Shown: positions 23,421 to 34,885 of the stretch, one piece after another
Numbering within the stretch: the stretch's first letter is position 1
Layout: each line of letters starts with the position of its first letter
Assembly (NCBI RefSeq): GCF_000801105.2
Contig: NC_079519.1
Location: 28,743,288 to 28,807,287, forward strand
DNA length: 64,000 bases
DNA from: Raphanus sativus
Lineage: Eukaryota > Streptophyta > Magnoliopsida > Brassicales > Brassicaceae
Reading direction: 5' to 3'
Notes under the pieces: generated by a model
What the model was told of the DNA's origin: nothing
Databases searched by the model: none
Seen by the model: the letters and a program-made list of their open reading frames with translations, nothing else
Translations under genes and position numbers: made by a program

Positions 23421-24619
23421 CATTTTATAAAATTGGAATAAGTATTTTTACTGATATGAAATAATTATTTACTAGGGAATGTCCTTTTGGTCAACAACAC
23501 AGACACGCACACAGACACTCTCTCATTCACAGTCTTCACTTCCTCTGTCAAAGACAGTATCTATAGAAACAAATTAAATTCATAGGTTGCCCATTTATAC
23601 CCAAATTCTGAATATATCCCACATAGACAACAAGACACAAATGGAAAACCCCAGTCATCATTCTCTGTATTTCTTTCCTTCTCCAATAACAATGAAAAGC
23701 GAAATATACTATTAAATTTAAAAAAACATTTCGTATTTTTACTCATTTGTTAAGACTTTCACACAATTATCTACTTTAAACCATTTAATGATTTTGTACT
23801 AAGTTTGTGAACCTGCTGCTTATGCTTATGTCATGAATGATTTCCCTAAACTGTAATCATATGGGTGGTTACTGATTAGTTCACAACACGAATTATACCA
23901 TTTCAAAATTCTTAAGATACCAAATTTGATTACGTTGATAGTTGATACTATATAATAGTATCAACTATTATTTAATATATATATATAGATTTAAAATATT
24001 AAATCAAGGAAAAGAGTAAAGAGACGAAGACCTATTCCATACAAGAACCCAACAATTCACCTACAAAAACAAGAAGAGAAAAATATGAAACATCCAAATT
24101 CCTTTTGAAAAATTGATTATTTATTTTCAAGAAAAATTGTTAAATAATGAATAAATAAAAGAAAACGTTTATGTGGAGCGTGAAACCGACGTACCAATGA
24201 GAGAGATGTGAGAGAGTCTAACATCCAATGCTCTGTTTCCTTCTCGTACGACGTGGGGCTCTGGTCTCAACCTTGTTCCTATCAAACGTTCCCTTCAATG
24301 TTACATTTTCACTCCACGCGCTTTCCCACAACGCGTGCGATTCAAAACTCTCCTCCCTTACTTTCTTCTCCTCTCTCCTGTCTCTGTTCTCTGAATTTTC
24401 TCAGTTTCTTTAAAAAAAAATCCCAAAGAAACGATCAGTGAGAGAGCAGAGAAAGAGGAAAAAGATCTTTCTTTCTGGGTCTAAACTCCACCATGAGAAA
24501 TCACCTGAGCTCCGATTACCTCCGGCAACCGGCGAGTCTCCCGGCCAAAATATAACACTCTTTTTTAAAACATTTTTTCGTATTAAAACGAAGGAGTTTG
24601 GTCTGATTATAGAGTTTCA
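23421..24619. other. Upstream region and leader of the BED/hAT-derived gene
   Basis: AT-rich upstream DNA gives way at about 24200 to a CT-rich stretch (24350-24410) and then the leader. The leader has one or more upstream ATGs, for example at 24438, opening a frame that overlaps the main start. No other gene is seen. Confidence 0.4.
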
Positions 24620-26896
24620 ATGGCGACCACGACCACGAACGCATCTCAACCGCAGTCGCCGCAGCAACCGCCATTACCATCTGCAGAAGAATTAGCGTCC
24701 AAAGCGTTACAGAAGCGTTACGAAGGATTAATGACGGTGAGAACAAAAGCAATAAAAGGCAAAGGCGCGTGGTACTGGAGCCATCTCGAACCAATCTTAC
24801 TACACAACACCGACACTAACCTCCCTAAAGCCGTTAAGCTCCGCTGCTCCTTATGCGACGCCGTTTTCTCCGCCTCTAACCCTTCCCGCACCGCCTCCGA
24901 GCATCTCAAACGCGGTACCTGCCCCAATTTCACCTCTTTGCCCAAACCCATCTCCACGATCTCTCCTCCTCCGCCGCCGCCGCCGCCTCCGGCGGCGGCT
25001 AGCCGGAAACGCAACTCCTCCGGTGGAAGCTCCGCCTCGCCGCTGAATCATCTCCATCCGGGGTCTTACCACGTGACGCCTCTCACCGTCGTTGATCCGG
25101 CGAGATACTGCGGCGGAGGCTTGCTCTTTCCGGCGGCGGTGGGTCAGCCGCATTTGATGCTTTCCGGCGGAAAAGACGATCTGGGTCCTTTGGCTATGCT
25201 GGAGAACAGTGTGAAGAAGCTCAAGAGCCCCACGCAGACGCAGAAGCTGAGCAGAGCCCAGGTGGACTCGGCGCTTGCTTCTCTCTCCGACTGGGTGTTC
25301 GAGTCTTGCGGTTCCGTTTCTCTGTCTGGTCTCGAGCATCCGAAGCTGAGAGCTTTCCTAACGCAAGTCGGGTTACCGATCGTCTCGCGGAGAGACTTCG
25401 TCGCCGGAAGGTTGGAGATGAGGTACGAGGGTTCGAGAGCTGAGGCTGAGTCGAGAATCCACGACGCGATGTTCTTCCAGCTCGCTTCCGACGGGTGGAA
25501 GTACGAAAGCTCCGGCGAGAATCTCGTGAGCTTGGTTGTGAACTTACCCAACGGGACGTGTCTGTACAGACGAGCTCTGTTTGTTAACGGAGCTGTTCCG
25601 TCTAACTACGCTGAGGAAGTTATTTGGGAGACGGTTAGGGGTATTTGCGGTAATTCACCTCAGAGGTGTGTCGGGGTTGTTTCGGATAGGTTTATGAGCA
25701 AAGCGTTGAGGAATCTTGAGAGCCAGCATCAGTGGATGGTGAACCTCTCTTGTCAGTTTCAAGGGTTCAACAGTTTGATTAAAGATTTCATTAAAGAGCT
25801 TCCTTTGTTTAAATCCGTCTCTCAGAGCTGCTCGAAGCTCGTCGGTTTCGTGAACGGCACGGCGCAGATGAGAAACTTGCTGTGTAAGTATCAGTTGCAA
25901 GAGCAAGGGGAATCTAGACTACTGCTTTTGCCTTTGGAATGTTCCTCGTTTGAGCCGTTGTGTAGTCTAATCGAGGATGTGCTTAACTCCGCTAGAGCGA
26001 TTCAGTTGGTGATGCTAGACGATGCTTGTAAGGTTGTTGTAATGGAGGATCACTTAGCTAGAGAGGTAGCTGAAATGGTTGGGGATGTCGGGTTTTGGAA
26101 CGAGGTCGAGGCGGTTTATTCGTTGTTGAAGCTCGTTAAAGAAATGGCTCGACGGATAGAGGAAGAGAGGCCTTTGATAGGGCAGTGTTTGCCGCTTTGG
26201 GAGGAGTTAAGATCAAAGATAAAAGATTGGTGCGTTAAGTTCAATGTAGCCGAAGAGAGTCAAGTTGAGAGGGTCGTTGAGAGAAGATTCAAGAAGTGTT
26301 ATCATCCGGCTTGGGCTGCGGCCTTTATACTCGACCCACTTTACTTGATAAGAGACAGCAGCGGGAAGTACCTTCCTCCGTTTAAATGCTTGTCGCCGGA
26401 GCAAGAGAAAGATGTTGATAAGTTGATAACAAGGCTTGTGTCTAGAGACGAGGCACATATTGCAATGATGGAGCTGATGAAATGGAGGACGGAAGGGCTT
26501 GATCCGGATTATGCAAGGGCTGTTCAAATGAAGGAGAGAGACCCTGTTTCAGGGAAGATGAGGGTAGCTAATCCGCAAAGTAGTAGGCTTGTTTGGGAAA
26601 CTTATCTTAGTGAGTTCAGGTCACTGGGGAGAGTTGCTGTTAGGCTTATTTTCCTCCATGCAACTTCTTGTGGGTTCAAATGCAACTCCTCCCTTTTGAG
26701 ATGGGTAAACTCTCATGGGAGATCATCGCGTGCAGCCATGGATAGAGCACAAAAGCTAGTTTTCATATCAGCAAACTCGAAGTTCGAAAGGCGAGATTTC
26801 TCCAACGATGAAGAGAGGGATGCTGAGCTTCTCACCATGGATAATGGTGAAGATGTTGTGCTCAATGATGTTCTCATGGACACATCCTCGGTGTGA
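24620..26896 (+). CDS. Domesticated hAT-transposase-like protein with BED zinc finger (At1g62870-like)
   Basis: This is a single-exon gene of 758 residues. The N-terminus has a BED-type finger with C76-x2-C79-x15-H95-x5-C101, in the segment KLRCSLCDAVF to HLKRGTCPNF. A poly-Pro stretch follows near residues 115-125 and then a Ser/Gly-rich linker. The long central part resembles the ribonuclease-H-like core of hAT transposases (FFQLASDGWKYESSGENLVS; CVGVVSDRFMSKALRNLE). The C-terminus has the dimerisation-like segment around LVWETYLSEF. There are no terminal inverted repeats or target duplications around the gene. It keeps its position beside the cornichon gene in Arabidopsis (At1g62870 by memory), and its codon use is that of a normal host gene. 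I infer a co-opted DNA-binding protein, probably nuclear; its targets are unknown. The start at 24620 is in a good context (TTTCAATGGCG). Confidence 0.88.
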   Translation: MATTTTNASQPQSPQQPPLPSAEELASKALQKRYEGLMTVRTKAIKGKGAWYWSHLEPILLHNTDTNLPKAVKLRCSLCDAVFSASNPSRTASEHLKRGTCPNFTSLPKPISTISPPPPPPPPPAAASRKRNSSGGSSASPLNHLHPGSYHVTPLTVVDPARYCGGGLLFPAAVGQPHLMLSGGKDDLGPLAMLENSVKKLKSPTQTQKLSRAQVDSALASLSDWVFESCGSVSLSGLEHPKLRAFLTQVGLPIVSRRDFVAGRLEMRYEGSRAEAESRIHDAMFFQLASDGWKYESSGENLVSLVVNLPNGTCLYRRALFVNGAVPSNYAEEVIWETVRGICGNSPQRCVGVVSDRFMSKALRNLESQHQWMVNLSCQFQGFNSLIKDFIKELPLFKSVSQSCSKLVGFVNGTAQMRNLLCKYQLQEQGESRLLLLPLECSSFEPLCSLIEDVLNSARAIQLVMLDDACKVVVMEDHLAREVAEMVGDVGFWNEVEAVYSLLKLVKEMARRIEEERPLIGQCLPLWEELRSKIKDWCVKFNVAEESQVERVVERRFKKCYHPAWAAAFILDPLYLIRDSSGKYLPPFKCLSPEQEKDVDKLITRLVSRDEAHIAMMELMKWRTEGLDPDYARAVQMKERDPVSGKMRVANPQSSRLVWETYLSEFRSLGRVAVRLIFLHATSCGFKCNSSLLRWVNSHGRSSRAAMDRAQKLVFISANSKFERRDFSNDEERDAELLTMDNGEDVVLNDVLMDTSSV

Positions 26897-27411
26897 CTTG
26901 TTAATTTTTTTAACTTCTTTCTATGTTAGTTTTTTTCTTTAGAGCTTGGTCATTTTGTAGATTGTTTGAGTTCTTTTATTTACTTTCTTTTTGCTATTAC
27001 TTGGCTCCTTTAGGAGGTGAGAAAAAGAGCCCTATCATTGTATTTCTGTAAGTCTATTTCGATCATAATTTTAGGCGGTTTTTCGGTTTCTTTTTGCTTT
27101 GATTGTAGCAATGAACTTGAGACTGGTTTTGAAAATCATTAATACAAGAGCAATATTGCCATTTAAAAGTTTGTGTTTCTGCATAAATTTGGTTTGAGTA
27201 GTGATGAAATATAACGTCAAACGACTTCTATTCAGGTTTCTTGTCGTGTCCTTATCAATTTATCATCAATCTGTTGGTTCAAAAGCTCAAAGCTTGTAGT
27301 TAAGAACATTAATGGCATCAACAGAAGATTCAACGACAGTTTCATCTTCTCTATAGGACATTCTAATTATCCCTTTCTCTGTCTCCTTTGTTCTTTTTTC
27401 ATTAGCGTTAA
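26897..27411. other. 3' flank of the BED/hAT-derived gene
   Basis: The probable 3' UTR is T-rich, with TTTGTA and AATAC-type poly(A) signals near 27030-27150. No further gene is seen. Confidence 0.4.
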
Positions 27412-28058
27412 TCTATCTTATTAAAACAGAAACATTCTGTTGGACCTAACATTTATTTTGTAAGTTTTTAAATTAAATATACTTTTATACTTTATAGTTA
27501 AATATACATTAAGTCACTAATGTTCCTTTCTTTATACTATTATCCATGTTTCCAAACAATATACTTATTTCTTTATACTACTATCAATGTTTCCAAACAA
27601 TATATTTTTTATACTATTATCAATGTTTCCAAATAATACAATAATTAATCTTAGTTATTTTATATCTATCATTTTCTCTTTAAAATTTTGTAGAAACGTC
27701 ATAATTTCATAAATTGCAAAATAGTGAACTTTAAAATTTCGATTATAAGATTGCAAATTATGAAACTATTACAATTTAAATCCAATTAGATTACATATCG
27801 GTCATCCATCAGTTCAATCGGTTAGTCTCGGGTTTTAGTAATTTTTTAATATGAATATTTTAAAAACATAAATTGAATTGTCAGATCTCCGGATTAACCG
27901 GTATAATCACAATCGGGTTGAATTTAAAAATACTGATTTAAATGCAAAAATATTTTAAATACACACTCTTTAAAACTAACCAAAATATTTGTTAAATTAT
28001 TAGTGAAATTTTTCATCGTAAAATATCCCGCGCTTCAAAAGCGCGGGTCAAAATCTAG
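27412..28058 (+). mobile_element. Non-autonomous Helitron, copy A (647 bp)
   Basis: It starts TCTATCTTATTAAAACAG directly after an A and ends with a strong GC hairpin (CCCGCGCTTCAAAAGCGCGGG) about 10 bp before the terminal CTAG, followed by T. These A/T-flanked TC..CTRR ends and the subterminal hairpin define Helitrons. It has no terminal inverted repeat, no target duplication and no Rep/helicase gene. The copy at 60209-60895 matches it end to end in the opposite orientation. Confidence 0.88.
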
Positions 28059-30044
28059 TATTCTTTAATCATGACTGAAACCAATGTCTTTCCATTTCAA
28101 GAAATTGGATTTTAAACCCTTTTTAATTTGATTTTTTTTTTCACGTTCTTTCTCCATCATAAAATGATAGTTTCTCTTGATGTCGACGACGAAAGATGTA
28201 AACCTTTCTGTCATCCAAGCAAGTAACCGGGTTTTCGCTTTCACTGCCCACATGATTATGATTTATCTAGCTAACTATCAATTTACCCGAGCATTTTTTT
28301 TCCGTTTACATCCTTTCTCAAAAAAAAAAGATATATATGTGGATCCCCACAAGGAAAGCAAGTTTATTGGGAGGTTCTTGCATCAAATCATAGCTTTTTT
28401 GATGTAATATTGAAGTTGTGAAACTGTTGAAGTAGAAGAACAATCTTAAAACTTAAAAGCTTCGACCCGAAAAATCCAAAACCTTGTTTGTTGTTGGTTG
28501 GGGATTACAAAAACTTGATTTGGTCTTCATGGATAAAGCTCAAAGATTCGATTCTTGTAGATCTTGTAGCACAATGTGTGTTTACCCATAACCTTTTTTT
28601 TTCTGTTGTGAATGGTTAAAAATGTCAAGTCTTTTGGCCTTTTCACCGAAGCTCATGATTTGTACTATATACATGATCATTTCTAGATTTAATAGAAAAA
28701 AAAATGTTTTTTCTTGCGCAAACCCATGATGTTTATGATCTTGTAAGTAAATAATAGTAGAAGAAATAAAAAGTCAAGAACTGCTGTTTGAAAAAGTTTT
28801 AGTTCTTTTGATATGCAAATCTAACCACCACAAGCTTTATCAATAGTACTGAATTTTGAAATTCTAGTGGTGAAAATGTCATAACTAGACTGACTCGACA
28901 ACTAAAGTGAAACTACACAAATTAAGTAATAACAGAACAACCAATAAAAATATAATAATGAATAGAATAATGAATATTTTAAGAAGAAATGTACATATAC
29001 ATAACTATTAAGAATGTAAAGAAAAACACATTCATTTTGGATGGTTTTTGCCAGACAAATATATAGATCTAAGTAATCTCTTACTTTTTTGTGTGACAAT
29101 GCCTTGTCAACAACCATTTTCTTACAAATATGTATGTATCTATATTCTTCATCATATGATAGTATTGATAGTTTTCAACCGCTGATTGCTAATCTATCAA
29201 TTTGCAAGTGTTGAGAATAATTGTTATTGAGTGCAAACAAATTGGATTGCTTTTAAATTATTTATCAATTATTCATTTTTTACTTGCCAAAAGGGGGGGT
29301 TAAAACACCAAAAGTATATATCAACAATTATACCCCACAAACAGCATATTATTATGAAAAAGAATACACTTTATTTTTGTCTTGCAAACTTTATACTTGA
29401 TTGGTATTAGATTCACCTTACCCACCTCCATTAGCTGTTGATCTCAAGAAAATTCAAAACTCATATCCACAGAAAATATTTTGACTAGAAACACGAATTA
29501 TCTCAGTATTTATACTTTATACAAATACGTTGATACTGAACACTTCTGAAAAAAAAAAATACAACCTTTAAGAGACTATCAACTGAGTTTTTATGTTAAA
29601 TATCATTTTTGTTTATAATTTTAATTGATATTATATAAAAAAATCCTTTAGGTAGCCATTTTCAGTTTATTTTCACCAAATAGTCTTTCAAAGAGGAAAA
29701 TGACTAAAATAAATTTTATTAAAGTGTAAATATGCATTTATATTCCTAGGGTTAACTAATATAAAATTTGTGGTTTGTTCAGGGGTGGGTTTAAGGGACG
29801 AATTCAAATTTTTTAAAATAAAAAATAAATATTTAAATTTTCATAACAAGAAAAAACTATTTTGGTTATTTTATTTTTTTAGGGTTATTTTGTGACAAAA
29901 ACTTAAAATGTGTTATTTGAAAGAATTACTCTACAAATTATGAATACAGTAATCGATAAAACCTTATAATTTATATTTCATTTCAAACTAAGAAATCAAA
30001 GAAACATTTTTTTGTTAAACAAACTACATCAACCTTAATATGTA
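28059..30044. other. Intergenic, nothing identified
   Basis: AT-rich sequence. Open frames of 60-76 codons near 28065-28407 and 28902-29117 have low-complexity products and no family match. A short poly(G) tract lies near 29292. Confidence 0.45.
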
Positions 30045-30453
30045 CTAGATCTTGACCCGTCCAACCGGGCGGGTATTTATTTTATGTTATTAGTTTTTAT
30101 TTATAAATGATATATTTGTAATATTTAAACATAAATTTAAATTGAAAATTAAAATTTTTAGTTATAATAAAAATTAAAAGTTAAAAAAAATATTTTGATA
30201 TAAATTTTAAATTCCTAACTAAAATAATATAGAGATGGGTCATATTTTTTTCCAATTCTAAAATCTTAGCATTTTTAATAACAAATAAAATAATTTATAA
30301 ATACATAAAATATATAAACATATTTGAAATTAAAATAAATTGTTATAAAAAAAATCTTACGTCATTGTTGTTTATTTCTATAGTTTGACCGTGCCCGTAT
30401 AAATATTTGCTTTCACTTCAGTTTTTTTCTTTGTTCTAATTATAATATCTATC

Positions 30454-30511
<58 letters not shown>

Positions 30512-31015
30512 AATATGTATTACATAATTGTTAGTATAGCATTTTAAAACAAAATTTTTATTTATTACTTTAAATAATTATATTAAGTGATTTTAATCGT
30601 CTATTATATCATAGTGTATCATATAAAAGTCTAATATTTATAACTAATTGGACTTATATTATAAAAGTGTTATACTAACAATTTATAAATAAAATATTTT
30701 ATATTTTATTTATATGATATATAAATTGATTTTGATGTGTGATTTTTATTTTATTATTTTTATTAATAAATATTGAAAAATATTAAATGTTAACAAAAAA
30801 ATCTATAAAAAAAATTATTTTGGTTAAGATTCATTCTATTAAAGAAATCTATTATTTAAATTAGGAAAAGACATTAAATACTTAAATCTATCATTTAAAT
30901 AAAGAAAAGACAAAATTCTCTACTATCTTTGTTACCAAACAAATTTTTTTTTTTAAAGACTCCTAACCCTATTACCAAACAAAAGCTTAAAGTACTTCTA
31001 CTTTAATAAGATAGA
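30045..31015 (-). mobile_element. Non-autonomous Helitron, copy C (971 bp), with dinucleotide repeat
   Basis: On the minus strand it starts TCTATCTTATTAAAGTAG after an A (right edge at 31015). It ends with the hairpin CCCGCCCGGTTGGACGGG, then TCAAGATCTAG, then T (left edge at 30045). The ends match the Helitrons at 27412 and 60209, but the interior differs and contains an (AT)n(GT)n microsatellite. No coding capacity is seen. Confidence 0.8.
30453..30506. repeat. (AT)n(GT)n microsatellite
   Basis: An uninterrupted run of AT dinucleotides is followed by about 15 GT dinucleotides, inside the Helitron at 30045-31015. It is likely to vary in length between individuals. Confidence 0.95.
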
Positions 31016-31718
31016 TAAACTTCGTGAATCATAATTAGAAATTTTTGATAAAATAAAGTTCATCGATTATTGTTTATAGAATAATTTTTAATTTTTATTA
31101 AAATTTTATTCTAAACTTTATTATATTTATAGTACTTTTATTTTATTTTTTGGAAAGGAAATTTATATAAAATGGTAGGTATTATATTTTTGTGCTGTAT
31201 ATTTTTTTTAAAAAAATATTACATGGTTTCATCCATCTCTAACATTTTCAAACTAAAATATAGATACATTTTTAGAATGATTATAAATTTTAAAATATAC
31301 AAATATTTCTAAACGTTGTTGTGGTTTCTTATTAGGTTAAACTGTTTTTAAAAATAATTTTTCAATTTTAGTTCCCTTCAAAATATTTGGATTTAAATAA
31401 AATATACATTTTTGTGTAATTATGGTAACATATCTCCTTTTTATTTTTACATTTTAAATAGATTATTTAATTTTTTTTGCTTTTTTAATTTTCTTATGGT
31501 GATTATCATTTATTTATTTCCTTAAATTTTCCAATCCTTATTAAATATTAAAACTGACGGCAACTTGAAGAAGTAGTTCAATAGTTTATAAATTTTGAGA
31601 AATGTTAAAAAAAATTATTCTATTATATTGTTGCTATTTAAGCTACAACACTGATGTTATGGACTTACACTGGTACATTTTCGACATGAAATTTGTATTT
31701 CTGAATGAATAAAATATA
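31016..31718. other. Intergenic, nothing identified
   Basis: AT-rich low-complexity sequence without a gene. Confidence 0.5.
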
Positions 31719-32009
31719 CTTCCTATGTATCCGTTTAAGTGGTTTTAAATTTTTTTGCATATAAATTAAGAAAATATAAATTTTATATAATTTTTCTTGG
31801 TTACATAAAAATATTATTAATGAACTAATTCAATTAATAAGAAAAAAACTCAATATTTTGTAATTGTTCATAAAGTTCAGATATTACTATATTTTATCTA
31901 GAATAATGAAAATACCAATTGTTTTGAAACAAACTTTTTTCTTCTTTTTTTTTTCTTGAACAACCCAAACTTTTTTCTTCTAAACACCAGTAAATTAACA
32001 CAGAAAGAG
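31719..32009. mobile_element. Stowaway-like (Tc1/mariner) MITE, 291 bp
   Basis: The left end CTTCCTATGTATCCGTTTAA and, from the right inward, CTCTTTCTGTGTTAATTTAC are diverged inverted repeats. Each runs on to a GTGGTTTT/TGGTGTTT word, and the element is flanked by TA on both sides. This is the form of Brassicaceae Stowaway MITEs. The interior is AT-rich with no coding capacity. Confidence 0.6.
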
Positions 32010-32531
32010 TATAAAAATGCATAGACGCCAGAGAAAGAAGTAAGAAGTGACGACCTCAAAAAAGTAGTTGGAATTATTGATTTGGTATTCTGGTGGTAAG
32101 ACAGAATTTCCTGTCGGCAAATGCTGACTTCTTACCAAATTCTCTTTCATTACTTGCTTTTAATCAATTTTAGTTTCATTTGTATAAAAGATTTGAAAAC
32201 GTTGTAAAGATAAAATTATGATGATATGGTAGAGGACAATCTTTTCAAGTTACACAAGAATCTCGTCGGCTCCCAATGCTTCTTCATCATTATACAAATC
32301 CATTTTTGATATATATATAAACAAATAAAGTAGATTCGTTTCCCTTTGACATGTTTTTATAGAAATGAGGACATACCCTATTTAATGTAGTAGAAAAATG
32401 CAAAACTATTGGTTACCCTACATAATCAGCCTTATGACTCTTACTACAGGTTGTAATTATATTATCTGTAGTTTATTTCACCTGGTAATTTGTGTGATCA
32501 CTGACTGCTTATCTGATTAAATAATGAAATA

Positions 32532-32739
32532 CTCCATCCATTTTGTTTTAAATGACGTTTAACAAAATTCCACACAAATTTAGGAGACTAAGACAATACC
32601 TATCCTAGTCTTTTGAAATACTTAATTTATTCAAGGCTAAATAAAGTCAATTTCCTTTATTATTTACCTAGATTTTTGGAAACGAATATTTGGAACAAAA
32701 TCAAAATGCTAAAACGTCATTTATAAAAGAACCGCGGGA
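32532..32739. mobile_element. Stowaway-like MITE, about 208 bp
   Basis: The left end is CTCCATCCATTTTG followed by TTTAAATGACGTTT. The right end, read inward, is TCCCGCGGTTCTTTTATAAA followed by TGACGTTTT. The shared TAAATGACGTTT word in inverted orientation and TA at both borders support a Stowaway-type element with one mutated terminus. Confidence 0.5.
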
Positions 32740-33586
32740 TACACTTCTTGCCACTAAATTTGATGATTACGCTAATGGCCTTGACATGTGGTACGACGGA
32801 CAAAAATCATTGCTCTCTTATCACTTATGTTTGGTATCTACTACTGTTTTATGTATATCTAATTTCCTTTCTATATTGATGTCAAAGGTAAAACAATCCA
32901 ACGTATGATCATCCTAAAACGACTTTACCCATATTATACTCGATAATTTAACCATCATAATCGACTGATGCAGTTCTTAAGGCATTAGTAATGCTCGAAA
33001 CTATGTGAACCTTTAAAAAGTTGGAAATATTAAAATTTAGTTTTTCTTAACTAACATATTAACATTTAGTCATAACTGTTTTAAAATAATTGGATTATCA
33101 CAGAAATACCATGTGGTGTGAATTTATCAAACAAGATATTGATTTCTATTATATATTTAGTTAGTTTTCTTTCTTGAATAATGTGAGACATTACTATAGT
33201 TTTAGAATAGTTTTTTTGGTCAAAAGAACAAATTCTAAAATGTTTAATTTTATAAGTTTTGAGAACTCTTGTGAAAATTCCTCACTAATTAAGTTCTTAA
33301 CAATAGCCGCTCAATTAACAGTAATTTTATAAGTTTTGAGAAGTCTTGTGAGAATGCCTTTTCTGATGTCGACAATCCATTATTAGACAGACACGTGTCA
33401 TGTATATTCACTGAGTACACGTTGCTGAAGGAGTTAGTAGGAGTAAGAGATCATAGCTTACCACGTGTAAGAATCTGTATACGGCATCGTCTATTTGACA
33501 AGGTCGTTTGTGTTTTGGCACGCGAGGGCAAACATCCCGAGTTTAAGTGGAATCTCGCTCGGAACATGACGCGATTGTCTCGTTCT
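32740..33586. other. Intergenic, with an unrecognised GC-richer segment
   Basis: Most is AT-rich. About 33365-33590 is distinctly richer in GC and holds an open frame of 64 codons (33395-33589) reading through ACACGTGTCA-type words. I do not recognise the product; it may be an exon fragment captured by a transposon. It ends exactly where the MITE at 33590 begins. Confidence 0.35.
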
Positions 33587-33589
33587 TAA

Positions 33590-33839
33590 ACCATCTCCGA
33601 GGGTTTATTCTATTTTTTACTCTAAAATAGAGTAATTCTATAATAGTGATGAAATTTACTCCAATGGTACTCTATTTTAGAGTAAAAAATAGAGCGATGA
33701 ACAAAAGAATAACTTATTATATATCTGGAGTAAACCTATTTTTCACTCTATTATAAAGTGAGAAATAGAATATTATTGGAGCATCTTTTACTCTAAACTC
33801 TATTTTATAGTGAAAAATAAAATGTGGTTGGAGATGCCC
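33590..33839. mobile_element. PIF/Harbinger-like MITE, about 250 bp
   Basis: The left end reads ACCATCTCCGAGGG and the right end GGAGATGCCC, an inverted repeat sharing CATCTCC. TTAA stands on both outer sides (33586-33589 and 33840-33843), consistent with a 3-bp TTA/TAA duplication. The interior is filled with inverted copies of CTCTATTTTAGAGTAAAAAA-type words, so the whole could fold into long hairpins. The ends match the common Brassicaceae GGGCATCTCCAACC MITE class. Confidence 0.65.
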
Positions 33840-33948
33840 TTAATGACGTAATGAATCTCAAGTTCTTGAAGAACATATCAAGTTATTAAAAAGCATTTTC
33901 AACAGATTTGTACAGAAATTATTGTATTCGTTTTATTAATACCAAATA

Positions 33949-34885
33949 GTCCCTCCATTTCGAAATGTTTTATATTTTAGAAATTTCACACATATTAAAA
34001 ATAAATTTTGATTATAATTAATTATTCTTTTTGAAGTTTACTATTTTCCAAAAAATTTAATCAATAGAAATTCAATAACCACAATTAATTTTCTTGAAAT
34101 TTACAATATACTATTATTAATTAAGTAAAAAGTGTATTGAAAATGTAAAAAATGTAATTTTTAGATAGGTACTTTTTAGATAGATCAGTTGTCTTTAAAT
34201 ATTTATGTAAATGTTTTGAAAGCTATTTGTAACTTTTCTAAGGATTATTAGTAGTTAGCTACTACAAAGATTTTCTTTTATAAAATATTTTTTTTTTCAA
34301 AAAAGTTCATCTTGTCGAGGAGGATCCAAGAATATTATGTTTGAGCTTACTAACACCATTTCTAATGTATTTTGCTATTTCCACCTCTAAAATATAATAA
34401 CTTTATAACAAAGATGAATATGTTTTGATCTATTTCTAAAACAACAATTAATACTATAGAAAAGGAAATAGAGGTGAGTTAGTAATTTTATTTCTAAATG
34501 CTATTATAGATAATAAATTAACAATAGATTCTAGATACTTTAATATATACCATCAACCTAAAAAACAAAAGTATTTTAATAAAATAAGAAAACAAATACA
34601 ATTTCAAGTTTGCACCTTTTGGAACTAGATGCCTAGTTATTATATTGTATTTCTTTTATTTCAATATATAGTTAGTTTTAGCAAAAAAAAAAAAGTTCGT
34701 TTCACAATATAATAAGGTATCTAAAACCTAAAGTAATCTTTTTCATTTATTGAATACTATATAACCAATCTAATAATTCATACATTTTTATTATTAGTTT
34801 AATTTATATAGTAAATGTTATCTTTAATTTTTTTTTAATATTACTACTTTTTACTAAAGCTATTTACATACTAAAACAGAGGGAG
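33949..34885. mobile_element. Composite region bounded by Stowaway-like ends
   Basis: The left end GTCCCTCCATTTCGAAATG and the inward-read right end CTCCCTCTGTTTTAGTATG are inverted, and both are flanked by TA. At 937 bp this is long for a Stowaway MITE. The left 250 bp resembles a complete half-element, and another inverted-repeat-like unit lies near 34340-34490. It is therefore probably two or more nested or adjacent elements. Confidence 0.4.

Noticed and set aside
24851..25551. Long minus-strand frames opposite the BED/hAT-derived gene
   Set aside because: Shadow frames of a GC-rich single-exon gene; their products are Arg/Gly low-complexity without family signature.
32078..32150. Possible microRNA-like hairpin around TGGTAAGA ... 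TCTTACCA
   Set aside because: Only 8 to 11 base pairs with bulges, with a competing TTTGGTA/TACCAAA pairing; too short and irregular for a plant miRNA precursor.
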